Source: Bryobacterales bacterium (lineage in GTDB: Bacteria; Acidobacteriota; Terriglobia; Bryobacterales; Bryobacteraceae). Taken from it: a stretch of DNA of 64,000 nucleotides. Below, one piece after another: positions 14,398 through 24,160 of this stretch. Position numbers and translations under genes: made by a program. The stretch's first letter is position 1, and each line of letters begins with the position of its first letter. The stretch is taken from the NCBI GenBank assembly GCA_020854055.1, contig JADZGD010000118.1, positions 62,001-126,000 on the forward strand. The letters are read 5' to 3'. The notes beneath the pieces are model-generated. The model was not told where the DNA came from and ran no database searches. It was given only the letters and a program-made list of their open reading frames with translations.

Positions 14398-17058
14398 ATG
14401 ATGACGCCCCAACTCTCGCACGATACCGCCGAGCATCGCCGATTGGAGGAGTCGCGCAGCCGGACCGTACACTGGAAACGCTGGGGGCCCTATCTGTCTG
14501 AGCGCGCCTGGGGCACGGTGCGTGAGGACTACAGCCCGCAGGGCACCGTGTGGGCCTTCTTTCCACACGAGCAGGCTCGTTCCAAGGCCTATCGTTGGAA
14601 CGAAGATGGAATCGCCGGCATCTCAGACCGGCACCAGAAGATCTGTTTCGCGATCGCGCTCTGGAATCATCATGATCCGATTTTGAAGGAGCGATTGTTC
14701 GGGCTGAATGGCAAAGAAGGAAACCACGGCGAAGACGTGAAGGAGTGTTACTACTATCTGGACAACACGCCAACGCACTCCTATATGCGGATGTTGTACA
14801 AGTATCCGCAAGCCGAGTTCCCGTACGCCGAACTGCTCGAAGAAAACCGGCGGCGTGGACGGACGGAGCCCGAGTACGAACTGACCGATACGAAGATATT
14901 CGACGGCAACCGCTACTTCGATGTTTTTGTGGAGTACGCCAAGGCACATGCCGAGGACATCCTCATTCGCATTCGCGTGATCAACCGGGGTCCCGACGCA
15001 GCACCGCTCGAACTTTTGCCGACACTGTGGTTCCGCAACCGCTGGACATGGGACGGCTCCAGGCAGCCTCGCTTGTGGCGAACGCCGGGAAAGGTGACAG
15101 CCATTGAGCTCGATGAAAGTTACTACGGTCATCGCCGGCTGGTGTGCGAGGGTAATCCGCAATTGCTGTTCACCGGCAATGACACCAATGACGAGCGGCT
15201 TTATGGCCAGCCGAACTCGAACCCGTTCGTCAAGGACGGCATCGGCGAGGCGGTTGTCAACGGCAGGATGGAAGCCGTCAACCCGGCCGAAACCGGAACG
15301 AAAGTGGCGGCGCGGTACTCACTGCTGGTTCCCCCGGGAGGCGAATTGGTCACGCGGCTCCGGCTTAGCGATGCGGAGGCCGTGGAAGCGATCGGCGCCG
15401 CGGCGTTTGACCGCATTTTCACCGCGCGGCAACAGGAGGCCGAGCAGTTCTACGCAACCGTGATTTCACCGGACCTTCCCGAGGACGCCCGTAACGTGAT
15501 GCGGCAGGCATTCGGGGGCCTGTTATGGTCCAAGCAGTATTACCACTACATCGTTCGCGACTGGCTGCAAGGCGATCCGGCGATGCCGCCGCCGCCATCC
15601 GAACGGCAGCAGGGCCGCAATCACGATTGGGGGCACCTGTACAACGCCGATGTGATCTCGATGCCGGATAAATGGGAATATCCCTGGTATGCGGCCTGGG
15701 ACCTGGCGTTTCACACGGTGCCGCTGGCGCTGGTGGATTCCGACTTCGCCAAACAGCAGTTGATCCTGATGCTGCGCGAATGGTACATGCATCCGAACGG
15801 CCAATTACCGGCCTACGAATGGAACCTGGCGGATGTAAACCCTCCGGTGCACGCCTGGGCGGCATGGCGCGTTTACAAGATCGAAAAGAAGCGCCGCGGC
15901 ATCGGCGACACGGCCTTTCTGGAGCGGGTGTTTCACAAGTTGCTGCTGAACTTCACCTGGTGGGTCAACCGCAAGGACGCCGGAGGCCGCAATATATTCC
16001 AGGGCGGCTTCCTGGGGCTGGACAACATCGGAATTCTGGACCGTAGCCGCCCGCTTCCCACCGGCGGTTACATCGAGCAGGCGGACGGAACCGGCTGGAT
16101 GGCGATGTACTGCCTGAACCTGCTGGCCATCGCCATGGAACTGGCCAGCCACGATCCGGTGTACGAGGACGTGGCGAGTAAGTTCTGGGAGCACTTTCTT
16201 CATATCGCCGCGGCGATGACCCATCTGGGCAATGACGGCGTCCAGATGTGGAACGAGGAGGAGGACTGGTTTTTCGATGTCTTGTCGCTGCCTAACGGCT
16301 CCTATGTGCCGTTGAAGATCCGCTCCATGGTGGGGTTGATTCCGCTGTTTGCCGTGGAGACATTGGAACCGGAAATCGTGGACCGGCTGCCGGGCTTCAA
16401 ACGGCGCCTGGAGTGGTTTATCGACAACCGGCCCGATCTGACGGTCAATGCCGCCAGCATGCGAACCAAGGGATGCGAGCAGCGCCGGTTGCTCTCGGTG
16501 GTACCACCGGAGCGGCTGAAAGCGGTGCTGCGGGTGATGCTGGACGAGAACCAGATGCTCTCGCCATACGGCGTCCGGGCGCTCTCGCGGGCTCACAAAG
16601 ACAATCCTTATTCGATCACACTGGGTGGAGCCGAATACCGTGTCGCTTATGAACCCGGTGAATCGGAGAGCGGACTGTTCGGAGGCAATTCCAACTGGCG
16701 CGGACCGGTCTGGTTCCCGGTCAATTTCCTGATCATTGAATCGCTGCAGAGGTTCCATCATTATTTCGGCGACACATTCACGGTGGAGTGTCCCGCCGGC
16801 TCCGGCGTGCAGATGACATTGTGGGAGGTGGCGGCTGAGTTGTCGCGCCGGTTGAGCCGCATCTTCCTGCGCGATCCTTCCGGACAAAGGCCGGTGAACG
16901 GCGGCGAAGCCCGCTACCGCGACGATCCGTACTGGCGGGACCTGGTGCTGTTTTACGAGTACTTTCACGGGGATAACGGGCGCGGGCTGGGCGCCAGTCA
17001 CCAGACCGGGTGGACCGCACTGGTAGCCAAGTTGTTACAACAGAGCGGAGTTGAATAG
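14398..17058 (+). CDS. GH63-like (MGH1-type) glucosidase
   Basis: An 886-residue cytoplasmic-looking enzyme with no signal peptide. The N-terminal beta-rich half ([34 protein letters not shown]) and a C-terminal (alpha/alpha)6 barrel ([60 protein letters not shown]) match the bacterial glucosidase group related to GH63. Characterised relatives hydrolyse alpha-glucosides such as glucosylglycerate or oligosaccharides; which one applies here cannot be told. Likely acid catalysts lie in the AAWDLAFH and EWNLADVNP stretches, by analogy. It follows the secreted-protein gene closely and precedes the sialate O-acetylesterase gene by 54 bases, suggesting shared use in glycan breakdown. Confidence 0.88.
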   Translation: MMTPQLSHDTAEHRRLEESRSRTVHWKRWGPYLSERAWGTVREDYSPQGTVWAFFPHEQARSKAYRWNEDGIAGISDRHQKICFAIALWNHHDPILKERLFGLNGKEGNHGEDVKECYYYLDNTPTHSYMRMLYKYPQAEFPYAELLEENRRRGRTEPEYELTDTKIFDGNRYFDVFVEYAKAHAEDILIRIRVINRGPDAAPLELLPTLWFRNRWTWDGSRQPRLWRTPGKVTAIELDESYYGHRRLVCEGNPQLLFTGNDTNDERLYGQPNSNPFVKDGIGEAVVNGRMEAVNPAETGTKVAARYSLLVPPGGELVTRLRLSDAEAVEAIGAAAFDRIFTARQQEAEQFYATVISPDLPEDARNVMRQAFGGLLWSKQYYHYIVRDWLQGDPAMPPPPSERQQGRNHDWGHLYNADVISMPDKWEYPWYAAWDLAFHTVPLALVDSDFAKQQLILMLREWYMHPNGQLPAYEWNLADVNPPVHAWAAWRVYKIEKKRRGIGDTAFLERVFHKLLLNFTWWVNRKDAGGRNIFQGGFLGLDNIGILDRSRPLPTGGYIEQADGTGWMAMYCLNLLAIAMELASHDPVYEDVASKFWEHFLHIAAAMTHLGNDGVQMWNEEEDWFFDVLSLPNGSYVPLKIRSMVGLIPLFAVETLEPEIVDRLPGFKRRLEWFIDNRPDLTVNAASMRTKGCEQRRLLSVVPPERLKAVLRVMLDENQMLSPYGVRALSRAHKDNPYSITLGGAEYRVAYEPGESESGLFGGNSNWRGPVWFPVNFLIIESLQRFHHYFGDTFTVECPAGSGVQMTLWEVAAELSRRLSRIFLRDPSGQRPVNGGEARYRDDPYWRDLVLFYEYFHGDNGRGLGASHQTGWTALVAKLLQQSGVE

Positions 17059-17112
17059 AGATCGCGCTGCAAATCCTGGGCTGCCTGCGGGTAGCATGAA
17101 GGGGGTCCTGCC

Positions 17113-18618
17113 ATGAATCCATATCGCGTTGTACTCGCTCTCGCTTTGGCTGCTCCTCTATCGGCCGGCGTCCGGCTGCCGGCGATTCTCTCCGATCACA
17201 TGGTGCTCCAGCAGGGCGTCCCGGTGCGGATCTGGGGTAGCGACGATCCGGGCAGGGCTGTCGCGGTCGCGTTCCGCGATCAGAAGGCCGCGGCCAGGGC
17301 CGACGCGCACGGGAACTGGGTGCTGTTTCTGAAGCCGCTGGCACCGGGCGCGGCTGCCGTGCTCACTGTAACCGGAAGCAGCCGCATTGACATTCACGAC
17401 GTGCTGGTGGGCGAGGTGTGGCACGCCTCCGGACAATCGAACATGCAGTTGCAGGTCTCGAAAGTTCAGAACGCCGAGGCGGAGATTGCCGCGGCCAATG
17501 AGCCGGAAATACGCGAATTCCGGACAAGACTGATCGCGTCGGACAACGAGGCCTTCGACGTGGAAGGTTCCTGGCGGGTGGCCACACCGGAGACGGTGAA
17601 AGACTTCTCGGCTGCCGGCTACTTTTTCGCGCGCGACATTCATGCTCACCTGCAACGCCCGGTGGGGATCATCAACACCTCCTGGGGCGCCAAGCAGATC
17701 GAACCGTTTCTGCGGCGGCGAGCGATCGAAGCCGAGCCTTCCGTGTGGCCTGCGCTGCTCAACTGGTATCAGTGGGTGGCGCGCTATCCGCAGGAGACGG
17801 ATGTCCAGGTGATCGACCGCGAGAATTACCCCAAAGCGGTGGAAAAAGCCCGCGCCGCCGGCCAACCGCCGCCTCCCCGGCCCGGCACCCCCATTGGCGC
17901 GCCGGACAGCCCACGGAGGCCCTCCGGCATCTACAACGGTATGGTGGCTCCCGTGCTTCCATATTCGATTCGCGGATTTCTCTGGTATCAGGGCGAATCG
18001 AACGCTACGGCGGAGGAAGCGTTTCTTTACCGCCGGTTGTTCCGGTTGATGATCGAAGACTGGCGGGCGCAGTGTGGCCAGGGGGAACTGCCGTTCCTGT
18101 TTGTCCAGTTGGCAAGCTTTGCCGCAAACGGATGGTGGCCATTGCTGCGTGAATCGCAGGCCGATGCCCTGGCGTTGCGCGGTACGGGCATGGCAGTAAC
18201 TATCGACATCGGCGATGCCACCAACATACATCCCAAGAACAAGCAGGAAGTGGGCAGGCGGCTGGCGCTACTGGCGCGTTCGATCGCCTACGGCGAAAAG
18301 CTGGTGGCGAGCGGCCCGCTCTACCGCCAGATGAGCCGGCAGGGGCCGGCGATCCGGCTGTGGTTCGACTCGGTGGGGGGTGGCCTGGCCGCGCGCGGCG
18401 GCGGCGCGCTGACCGGCTTTACCATCGCGGGAGCGGATGGAAAGTTTCTGCCGGCGGAAGCACGCCTGGAAGGACCGGCGGTGATGGTATCCAACCCGTC
18501 GATAACGGATCCGGTTGCGGTGCGCTACGGATGGGAAGATGACCCGGCGTGCAGCCTGATGAATGCCGAAGGTCTGCCGGCATCTCCATTTCGAACCGAC
18601 GCCTGGCCGGGGCCTTAG
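17113..18618 (+). CDS. Sialate O-acetylesterase family protein (SASA)
   Basis: A 501-residue exported esterase. A clear signal peptide (MNPYRVVLALALAAPLSAG) follows a strong AAGGGGG ribosome site. The SGNH-type catalytic blocks are visible: GEVWHASGQSNM (nucleophile Ser in GQSNM, residues 107-111), FLWYQGESNA (Gly/Asn block) and ATNIHPKNK (catalytic His). The family removes O-acetyl groups from sialic acid or from plant polysaccharides such as xylan; in soil Acidobacteria the latter is at least as likely. It probably acts in the periplasm. The neighbouring glucosidase supports a role in glycan degradation. Confidence 0.92.
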   Translation: MNPYRVVLALALAAPLSAGVRLPAILSDHMVLQQGVPVRIWGSDDPGRAVAVAFRDQKAAARADAHGNWVLFLKPLAPGAAAVLTVTGSSRIDIHDVLVGEVWHASGQSNMQLQVSKVQNAEAEIAAANEPEIREFRTRLIASDNEAFDVEGSWRVATPETVKDFSAAGYFFARDIHAHLQRPVGIINTSWGAKQIEPFLRRRAIEAEPSVWPALLNWYQWVARYPQETDVQVIDRENYPKAVEKARAAGQPPPPRPGTPIGAPDSPRRPSGIYNGMVAPVLPYSIRGFLWYQGESNATAEEAFLYRRLFRLMIEDWRAQCGQGELPFLFVQLASFAANGWWPLLRESQADALALRGTGMAVTIDIGDATNIHPKNKQEVGRRLALLARSIAYGEKLVASGPLYRQMSRQGPAIRLWFDSVGGGLAARGGGALTGFTIAGADGKFLPAEARLEGPAVMVSNPSITDPVAVRYGWEDDPACSLMNAEGLPASPFRTDAWPGP

Positions 18619-18938
18619 CGCGCTTACCTCCGATCATGCTCGTGCTGCTGCGGTTCTCGCAGCATCGTTCCGGTGTCACTGCCGGTGCTCTCCGGTGGAT
18701 TGATCCGCATCGGCGGCGCGAATCAGGACCCAGCCGAAAGACCTCTGCCGGCGGACGTTGTCCACCAAATCAGGCCGCGCACGCAGAGTTAACGCTGCCC
18801 ATGCGATTTTGCGCCGCGTAAACGAATTCCTCCCACTGATTGGCAGGCAGGCTCCGGGCCTGGGATTTTAAGTCCGCTACACTTCAGCTCCAAGGGGACG
18901 AGGCGGACCTAGAAAAGATATAAGAAACTGTCGTTCAA
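18619..18938. other. Non-coding gap of about 320 bases after the esterase gene
   Basis: No protein-like open frame, terminator or repeat could be supported here; the stretch ends at the promoter predicted for the cytochrome gene. Confidence 0.4.
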
Positions 18939-18967
18939 TTGCATTTAGCGGCTTCAGATGCTATAGT
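18939..18967 (+). promoter_or_regulatory. Predicted promoter of the tetraheme cytochrome gene
   Basis: TTGCAT (18939-18944) and TATAGT (18962-18967) are separated by 17 bases; the -10 matches consensus at 5 of 6 positions. Start would be near 18975, giving a leader of about 50 bases. The inverted repeat TTCGG...CCGAA (about 18976-18996) lies in that leader. The same TTGCAT -35 occurs in the promoter predicted upstream of dxr. Confidence 0.45.
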
Positions 18968-19024
18968 CACAGCCATTCGGTTATTCAGACCCGAATGATA
19001 TTTTACTAGCGACGGGAGGCAACT

Positions 19025-19435
19025 TTGAGAAATCTCAGATTCAATATTTTGCCGGCGGCAACACTTGGGGTGCTGTGCCTGCTGATGCACGCTCCCCTGA
19101 ATGGCGAGGCGAAGGCGCCCGATACGATCGTCCTCAAAGGCCCGCCGCTGGGGAGTGTCACGTTCCAGCACAAACTTCACGTTACCCGGGCGGGCGATAA
19201 GTGTGTCGTTTGCCATCATGCGTCGAAGCCGGAGAAGCCCGGCAGTTCGGAACAGCCGTGCGCCAAATGCCACAGCAAACCGCTACCTCCTGGAATGAAG
19301 ACCTCCCTTCAGGGGGCATTCCATAAGCCTACGGCGCAGTCGGGCACCTGTATCGACTGCCACAAGAAGGAAAATGCCGCCGGCAAGAAAGCTCCCATCA
19401 AATGTGTGGAGTGCCACAAAAAAGGTAAGGCGTAA
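19025..19435 (+). CDS. Small exported tetraheme cytochrome c (class III-like)
   Basis: A 136-residue protein starting at TTG, preceded by GGGAGG at a proper distance. The signal peptide spans about residues 1-28 (core ILPAATLGVLCLLMHAPLNG). Four CXXCH heme sites are visible: CVVCH (60-64), CAKCH (79-83), CIDCH (109-113) and CVECH (127-131), with extra His at 49, 52, 65 and 100 as possible distal ligands. The size and spacing recall cytochrome c3/c7. Role is probably periplasmic electron transfer; the partner is unknown and no reductase or cytochrome maturation gene is nearby. It opens a run of three small exported-protein genes. Confidence 0.88.
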   Translation: MRNLRFNILPAATLGVLCLLMHAPLNGEAKAPDTIVLKGPPLGSVTFQHKLHVTRAGDKCVVCHHASKPEKPGSSEQPCAKCHSKPLPPGMKTSLQGAFHKPTAQSGTCIDCHKKENAAGKKAPIKCVECHKKGKA

Positions 19436-19606
19436 GAGCCGGAGATATCCTTAGGCCGGCTCCTGCCTCATCCATGCATCGCGCTTCACCTTCCGCGCCG
19501 GGAATATTACAGCCGGACGCCGCCAGGTTGAAAGAGGGCCGCGAAACGATTTGACGCGCAAATCGTCGTACTAGTGGGGTGCAATAGCGCTCCACTGGAG
19601 GTGCTC

Positions 19607-20158
19607 GTGCACAATCGGTTTCTGCCCATGTTGATGCTGGCACTGCTGGTCTGCGGGTCCGCGCTCGGAGTTGAGCGGCGTCACGGCATCCTGGTAGGAG
19701 AAATTCTCAAGCTCGACGCCGCTACCAAGACGGTTGTCGTCAAAACGGCGGACGGCGCCGACCATACCATTCACTTTCTTTCGCGGACCGCCGTTCACGG
19801 TACCCAGGCAACCGCCTCCGGCGCCAGCGACACCTTTCACGGGTTAGAGAAAGGCAGCAAGGTGGCGGTCCACTACTCCGCCAAGGGAACCGTGATGACT
19901 GCTCATGAGGTGGACAACATCGGGAAGGATGGGCTCAAAGCCACCGATGTTACGGTGGAACATATTGATCGCGCCACCAAAACCATGACCGTCAAAACCG
20001 CCCACGGCACGCGTGAAACCTTCCATCTGACAGACCGCGCCGCCAGGGATTCCGGGAAAGATCTCGACCTGGGCGCCGGTAAATCCGCCAAAGCAACCGT
20101 CTATTACAGCGAGGAAGCGGGACACAAGGTTGTCCACTTCTTCAAGCGCGCGGTTTAG
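19607..20158 (+). CDS. Exported protein with a duplicated domain, unknown function
   Basis: A 183-residue protein, start set at GTG 19607 because GGAGG lies just upstream and a signal peptide (VHNRFLPMLMLALLVCGSALG) follows directly. The mature part contains two copies of a roughly 70-residue unit: LDAATKTVVVKTADG...HTIHF...GSKVAVHYSAKG and IDRATKTMTVKTAHG...ETFHL...KATVYYSEEAG. Each looks like a small beta-barrel that senses or binds something, but I do not recognise the family. It lies between the cytochrome and BON genes on the same strand with gaps of about 170 and 76 bases. Confidence 0.7.
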   Translation: MHNRFLPMLMLALLVCGSALGVERRHGILVGEILKLDAATKTVVVKTADGADHTIHFLSRTAVHGTQATASGASDTFHGLEKGSKVAVHYSAKGTVMTAHEVDNIGKDGLKATDVTVEHIDRATKTMTVKTAHGTRETFHLTDRAARDSGKDLDLGAGKSAKATVYYSEEAGHKVVHFFKRAV

Positions 20159-20234
20159 TTAACTGGAATACACCCGGTCATTACCATTCGTAACCTTACA
20201 AAGCCAGTCATCCGACAGAAGGGAGATGATCGCG

Positions 20235-20825
20235 ATGCGCACCCTCTTGCAACTGGTGGCCACAGCCGTGTTGTTTGTGGCCATCGCTTTGCCGGCGAAG
20301 AGATCACACCACAACGATGTGTTCACGCCGGGGCCCGAAAACGAAACCCAACTGGCCCGGCAGGTACGTCATGAGCTGTTGATGCTGCCGTACTACTCGA
20401 TCTTCGACGATCTTTCATTCCAGTTAAACGGCAGCGTCGTTACATTGCTGGGGGCGTGTCCTCCGGAGCCGCCCTGGGATATCAAATCCGACGCGGAGAA
20501 CGTGGTGAAGAGAATTCCCGGCGTGACAAAGGTAATTAACCAAATAAAGCTGCTGCCACTGTCTAACATGGATTGGCAGATTCGACGAGCCGAGGCGCGA
20601 GCCATTTACGGCGATCCTGAGCTCGGCATGCGTTACGGACATCAAGCGCTGCCGTCGATTCACATCATCGTTGACAACGGGGATGTGACACTGGAAGGGG
20701 TGGTGGACAACCAGTTCGACGATACGCTGATTCGTACCCGCGCCAACGAAGTGCCCAACGTTTTTTCCGTTAAGGATGATCTGGTGGTGCTGAACCGTCC
20801 GCGGCACACAAAAAAGCAGCCTTGA
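20235..20825 (+). CDS. Exported protein with two BON domains
   Basis: A 196-residue protein; ATG 20235 is preferred over 20226 because the ribosome site GAAGGGAG overlaps the earlier ATG. A signal peptide (MRTLLQLVATAVLFVAIALPA) leads to two BON domains, about residues 35-105 (LARQVRHELLMLPYYSIFDDLSF start, G-V-V-T-L-L-G core, VKRIPGVTKVINQI) and about 135-190 (IHIIVDNGDVTLEGVVDN, EVPNVFSVKDDLVV). BON domains bind lipid or membranes and occur in OsmY-like periplasmic stress proteins. Here the second copy lacks its N-terminal helix pair in part. Likely periplasmic; regulation not visible. Confidence 0.85.
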   Translation: MRTLLQLVATAVLFVAIALPAKRSHHNDVFTPGPENETQLARQVRHELLMLPYYSIFDDLSFQLNGSVVTLLGACPPEPPWDIKSDAENVVKRIPGVTKVINQIKLLPLSNMDWQIRRAEARAIYGDPELGMRYGHQALPSIHIIVDNGDVTLEGVVDNQFDDTLIRTRANEVPNVFSVKDDLVVLNRPRHTKKQP

Positions 20826-20978
20826 GTTGCGCGGAGACCTCCGGCCGCTTTCCGTTCACGCCCGAGCGCTCGCATGACGGCATCGACGAACGGCCGGCCA
20901 ACACGATCTGATATACTCAGGATTCACGCCAACCGGCGTACGGGGCGAGTTCCGCGCGCCGCAGGCCGGCGTGAATAC

Positions 20979-21055
20979 GGGCTCGTAGCTCAGTTGGTTA
21001 GAGCGCCTGCTTGACACGCAGGAGGTCACAGATTCGAGTTCTGTCGAGCCCACCA
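20979..21055 (+). tRNA. tRNA-Val (GAC anticodon)
   Basis: A 77-base cloverleaf with a perfect 7-base acceptor stem (GGGCTCG/CGAGCCC), D-arm GCTC...GAGC, anticodon arm CCTGC-TTGACAC-GCAGG with anticodon GAC, T-arm ACAGA-TTCGAGT-TCTGT and an encoded CCA end. No copy of its 3' end was noticed elsewhere in the window, so there is no sign of an integrated element using it. Confidence 0.97.
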
Positions 21056-21093
21056 CCCCGTTACAGAGCACAGCTCGGTTTCAGCCGCCAGTT

Positions 21094-22470
21094 TCAGCCG
21101 ATGACCCGTGTGTTGCCGCCGTGGTGCAAATCGATGTCCATGTTGGGTTGGTTGGTTTGCCAGGCTCCGCGGGTAAAGTCGGGGATCTGGATGGAGCCCG
21201 AGCGGTTGAGCACGGACCATTCGCTGAGCGGGACGATCGAACTCCAGGCCACCCCATCGTAGACGTCCTGGTCGAGGGGCAGGCCGTTGTGAAGACAGTC
21301 GATGAGATGCCAGTCCTCCAGCAGATCGGTGCCGCCGTGGCCCGCGCCGATCTGGCGCGCCAATTCACCAATGCGGGTGGTAATGGCCGGGGTGTATTGC
21401 CTGACCAGGTCGTCGTAATCCTTCTGGGGAAGCCAACCCTTGAGGCTGTTGGAGATGCGCGGCGGCAGCGGATATTCCTGCGCCAGCGCCTTGGTACCGG
21501 TAATGGCATGGATCACGGAATGGGGTCCGCGGGGCGAGGTGGCATCGTGCTGAACCATAATGGTGCGGCCCTTCACGGTGCGAATGATGCTGGTATTGAC
21601 ATTGCCTCGATATTCTTTACCGGCGAAGGGGCGGTAGAAGTCATCGCGGGCAGCCAGTTGACGGGCGGCGGCGCCCATCATGAAATCGTTGCTCTCAACC
21701 GACACCAGAAAGTCGAAGCGGTCGCCGCGGTTGATGTTCATGATCTGGGCAACCGAACCGAGCCCGTGGGTGGGATAAATATTACCGCGTTTGGCGGCGT
21801 ATAGTTTCAGCCACCACATATCCCAGTAAAAGTTCTTGCCGAAGTTATTGGACATCTTGCTGGTGTTATAGGCGCACTCGCCGTGAACGACCTCGCCGAA
21901 AAACCCTTTGCGGGCCATGTTGAGGGTGAGCACCTGGAAAGGGCCGTAGGCGTAGTTTTCCAGCATCATGCAGTGGCGCCGGGTACGCTCGGCCGTATCG
22001 ATCAATTTCCAGCAATCGCCGATGGTGGAAGCGATGGGAACTTCGCTGGCCACATGCTTGCCGCATTCCATGGCGTAGACCGCCATGGAGGCGTGCATGT
22101 AGTACGGAGTGGTGATGTAGACCAGGTCGATATCAGGCTGTTCGCAGAGGCGCTTCCATTCGCTGGCGCCGCCGGAATAGAGAGTGGGCTTGTGCGGCGT
22201 GCCTTCCAGGCTGTGGCGGGCAGCCTCGGCACGCTCCGGCAGCAGGTCGCACAGGGCGCGGATTTCGATGCCGTCCAGATGACGGAGCACCTGTATGTGG
22301 CTGGGGCCGCGGTGACCGAGGCCGATCACGCCGATCCGGACGCTCTCGATCTTCGGGGCGGCGAAGCCGGACATGTTAAAACGCTGGACGCCGGAGGCGG
22401 TGAAGCCGGAAGCGGCAAGGGCCAGTCCGGCTCGCCGAAGGAAACTTCTACGGTGGCTTGGTATCGGCAT
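21094..22470 (-). CDS. GH109-type NAD-dependent glycosidase (Gfo/Idh/MocA fold)
   Basis: A 458-residue protein with a twin-arginine-like start (RRSFLRRAGLALAASGF), then the Rossmann motif VIGLGHRGPSHIQVL. The conserved blocks LENYAYGPFQVLTLN, GEVVHGECAYNTSK, YPTHGLGSVAQIMNINRG, CLHNGLPLDQDVYDG and AWSSIVPLSE are those of GH109 alpha-N-acetylgalactosaminidases, which use a bound NAD for an oxidation-elimination-reduction mechanism. The family's EKP motif is EVP here, as usual in GH109. The usual exported, folded, cofactor-loaded nature of Tat substrates fits. It ends near tRNA-Val and is divergent from the receiver/ATPase gene. Exact sugar specificity is not shown by sequence. Confidence 0.88.
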   Translation of the reverse strand: MPIPSHRRSFLRRAGLALAASGFTASGVQRFNMSGFAAPKIESVRIGVIGLGHRGPSHIQVLRHLDGIEIRALCDLLPERAEAARHSLEGTPHKPTLYSGGASEWKRLCEQPDIDLVYITTPYYMHASMAVYAMECGKHVASEVPIASTIGDCWKLIDTAERTRRHCMMLENYAYGPFQVLTLNMARKGFFGEVVHGECAYNTSKMSNNFGKNFYWDMWWLKLYAAKRGNIYPTHGLGSVAQIMNINRGDRFDFLVSVESNDFMMGAAARQLAARDDFYRPFAGKEYRGNVNTSIIRTVKGRTIMVQHDATSPRGPHSVIHAITGTKALAQEYPLPPRISNSLKGWLPQKDYDDLVRQYTPAITTRIGELARQIGAGHGGTDLLEDWHLIDCLHNGLPLDQDVYDGVAWSSIVPLSEWSVLNRSGSIQIPDFTRGAWQTNQPNMDIDLHHGGNTRVIG

Positions 22471-22576
22471 ACGCTGACCAGTTTACGGCGGACGCCAGGC
22501 GCGCGGTGCGTGGACAGAAGGGCGAGGAATCGAATATCGTCAAAAGATAGCCTCATCAACCGGCACGAAATCAGTC

Positions 22577-23473
22577 ATGCGAGGACAGAAGAGCATTCTG
22601 GTGGTGGATCCGGAGGCCGAATCGCGGGAATCGCTTTCGACGGCCCTGGCTTCTCGTGGTTACGGAATCGACGTCGCCTCCACGGACCAGGGGGCGATTG
22701 CGCGGATGCGGCGGCAAGCTTATCCGGTGGCTGTCCGGTGGCAAAGCGGGGAGAGCGAAAACGGGTGGGAGTTTGTACGCCGGGCGCGGGAGATTCGCGC
22801 GGCAACCAGGGTGATTCTGTGCGGCGGCACGAGGATGTCGGCGCTCGGTTGCCTGCGGGAACAGGCGTTTGCCTTCTTTCGAAAGCCTTACTCGAGCCAG
22901 GCGCTGCTGGACATGATCGAACGGGCGTTCGATACCGGCGACTGGCGCGAGGACATCGTGATCGAGTCAGCGGTGGACGACTGGGTGAGCCTGAGCATTC
23001 GCGCCAAGTTCAGTGCCGGAGAGCGGGTGGTGACGTTCTTACGAGCGTTGATGGTGCAGTTGCATCCGGCCGGGGCCGATGAACTGGCGGGCGCCATCCG
23101 CGAGATCCTGCTGAACGCGATCGAGCACGGTAGCCAGGCCGATGCCGGCAAGAGGGTCCGGCTTTCCTTCATACGAACCTCGCGGGCGATACTCTGCTCG
23201 ATTCAGGATCCGGGCAACGGGTTCGCCTTGGAAGCGATTCCGCACGCGGCGGTTTCCAATCCTCCCGAAGACCAGATTCGTCACGTGGAATTGAGGGAAG
23301 CGCAGGGATTGCGTCCAGGCGGATTTGGCATCCTGATGGCGCGCAACATGGTAGATGATCTGGTATACAACCAGAAGGGCAACGAGGTGTTGTTGGTGAA
23401 GCATCGCCCTCGACCTCGCTCCATTCAGAACACGGAGGCAGGAACCGGCTGCCCTGTCGACCCGATTTCCTAG
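22577..23473 (+). CDS. Pseudo-receiver fused to an anti-sigma-type (RsbW-like) ATPase domain
   Basis: A 298-residue cytoplasmic protein of two parts. Residues 5-115 fold like a response-regulator receiver (ILVVDPEAESRESL, VILCGG, conserved Lys in FFRKPYSS), but the acidic pair is D-P and the phospho-acceptor position is Trp55 (VRWQSGESENGWEF), so phosphorylation is not expected. Residues about 125-285 form a HATPase of the RsbW/SpoIIAB class: N-box REILLNAIEHGS, DPGNGF, and GGFGILMARNMVDD. Such ATPases bind or phosphorylate anti-sigma antagonists. No partner (STAS protein, phosphatase or sigma factor) is adjacent. A role in a partner-switch pathway triggered by protein contact is inference. 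Confidence 0.82.
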   Translation: MRGQKSILVVDPEAESRESLSTALASRGYGIDVASTDQGAIARMRRQAYPVAVRWQSGESENGWEFVRRAREIRAATRVILCGGTRMSALGCLREQAFAFFRKPYSSQALLDMIERAFDTGDWREDIVIESAVDDWVSLSIRAKFSAGERVVTFLRALMVQLHPAGADELAGAIREILLNAIEHGSQADAGKRVRLSFIRTSRAILCSIQDPGNGFALEAIPHAAVSNPPEDQIRHVELREAQGLRPGGFGILMARNMVDDLVYNQKGNEVLLVKHRPRPRSIQNTEAGTGCPVDPIS

Positions 23474-23734
23474 CCGGAGATCACTCCATGACAACCACGG
23501 CGTCGTTTAGCCGGTAATGGGCCAGTTCGGGGTGACTGTCCGTACCCGTGTAACGAAGCGAAGCGTCTTCATACCGCCGCCGCGGCATGCTTTCTGGGAG
23601 TCCCGGCAGAACCTGGTTTTCGGGCCTTCCGGCCTTCGATCCGGAACGACGCATAAGCCCGCGCGTGAGGCATGTCCAAGGCCGTGCTACGATGCGATCA
23701 GTCTGCCATCTAATGGAAATAGCTGCTTCTGCCG

Positions 23735-24160
23735 ATGGATCTCACGATGTCGCCTGAAGTTGGCATCGTGGCCGCCCTGGCGCTGGTGAGCGTGTTGGGT
23801 GTGGTGTGCTCGATTCATCTACTGCGGCGGGCGCCGGATTGGCCTGTGCGGATTCTTACGATTCTTCTCGGCCTGATGCCGATCTACCATACAATCAGCG
23901 CGGCGGTTGAGACCAGGGTGATCTATTTTCCTACGGCTGACCGTTGGAGGATCGTCTCGGATCTGACGATCAACGTACTCCTGCTGATCTCCATATTTCT
24001 GCTGGAGTTTTCGGTGGAAGAGGGACGTAAGTTCAGGGTTCAGTTGAGGGTGATGGAAGCTGCCGCGGCAGTAGGTTCTCCGGCTTCGCGACCATTCACT
24101 GTGGCACGCGCAGAATCCAACCCGGCCCTCTCCGCGGCGCAGTTGACTGATGAGGCGTAA
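23735..24160 (+). CDS. Three-segment membrane protein of unknown function
   Basis: A 141-residue protein with hydrophobic stretches at about residues 9-28 (IVAALALVSVLGVVCSIHLL), 37-58 and 74-92 (LTINVLLLISIFLLEF), then a hydrophilic tail rich in Ala and acidic residues. I recognise no family. Its last codons overlap the first codons of the GT9 gene by 11 bases, so the two are probably translated together; a helper role in surface glycan assembly would fit but is not shown. The 260 bases before it hold no gene I can support. Confidence 0.6.
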   Translation: MDLTMSPEVGIVAALALVSVLGVVCSIHLLRRAPDWPVRILTILLGLMPIYHTISAAVETRVIYFPTADRWRIVSDLTINVLLLISIFLLEFSVEEGRKFRVQLRVMEAAAAVGSPASRPFTVARAESNPALSAAQLTDEA

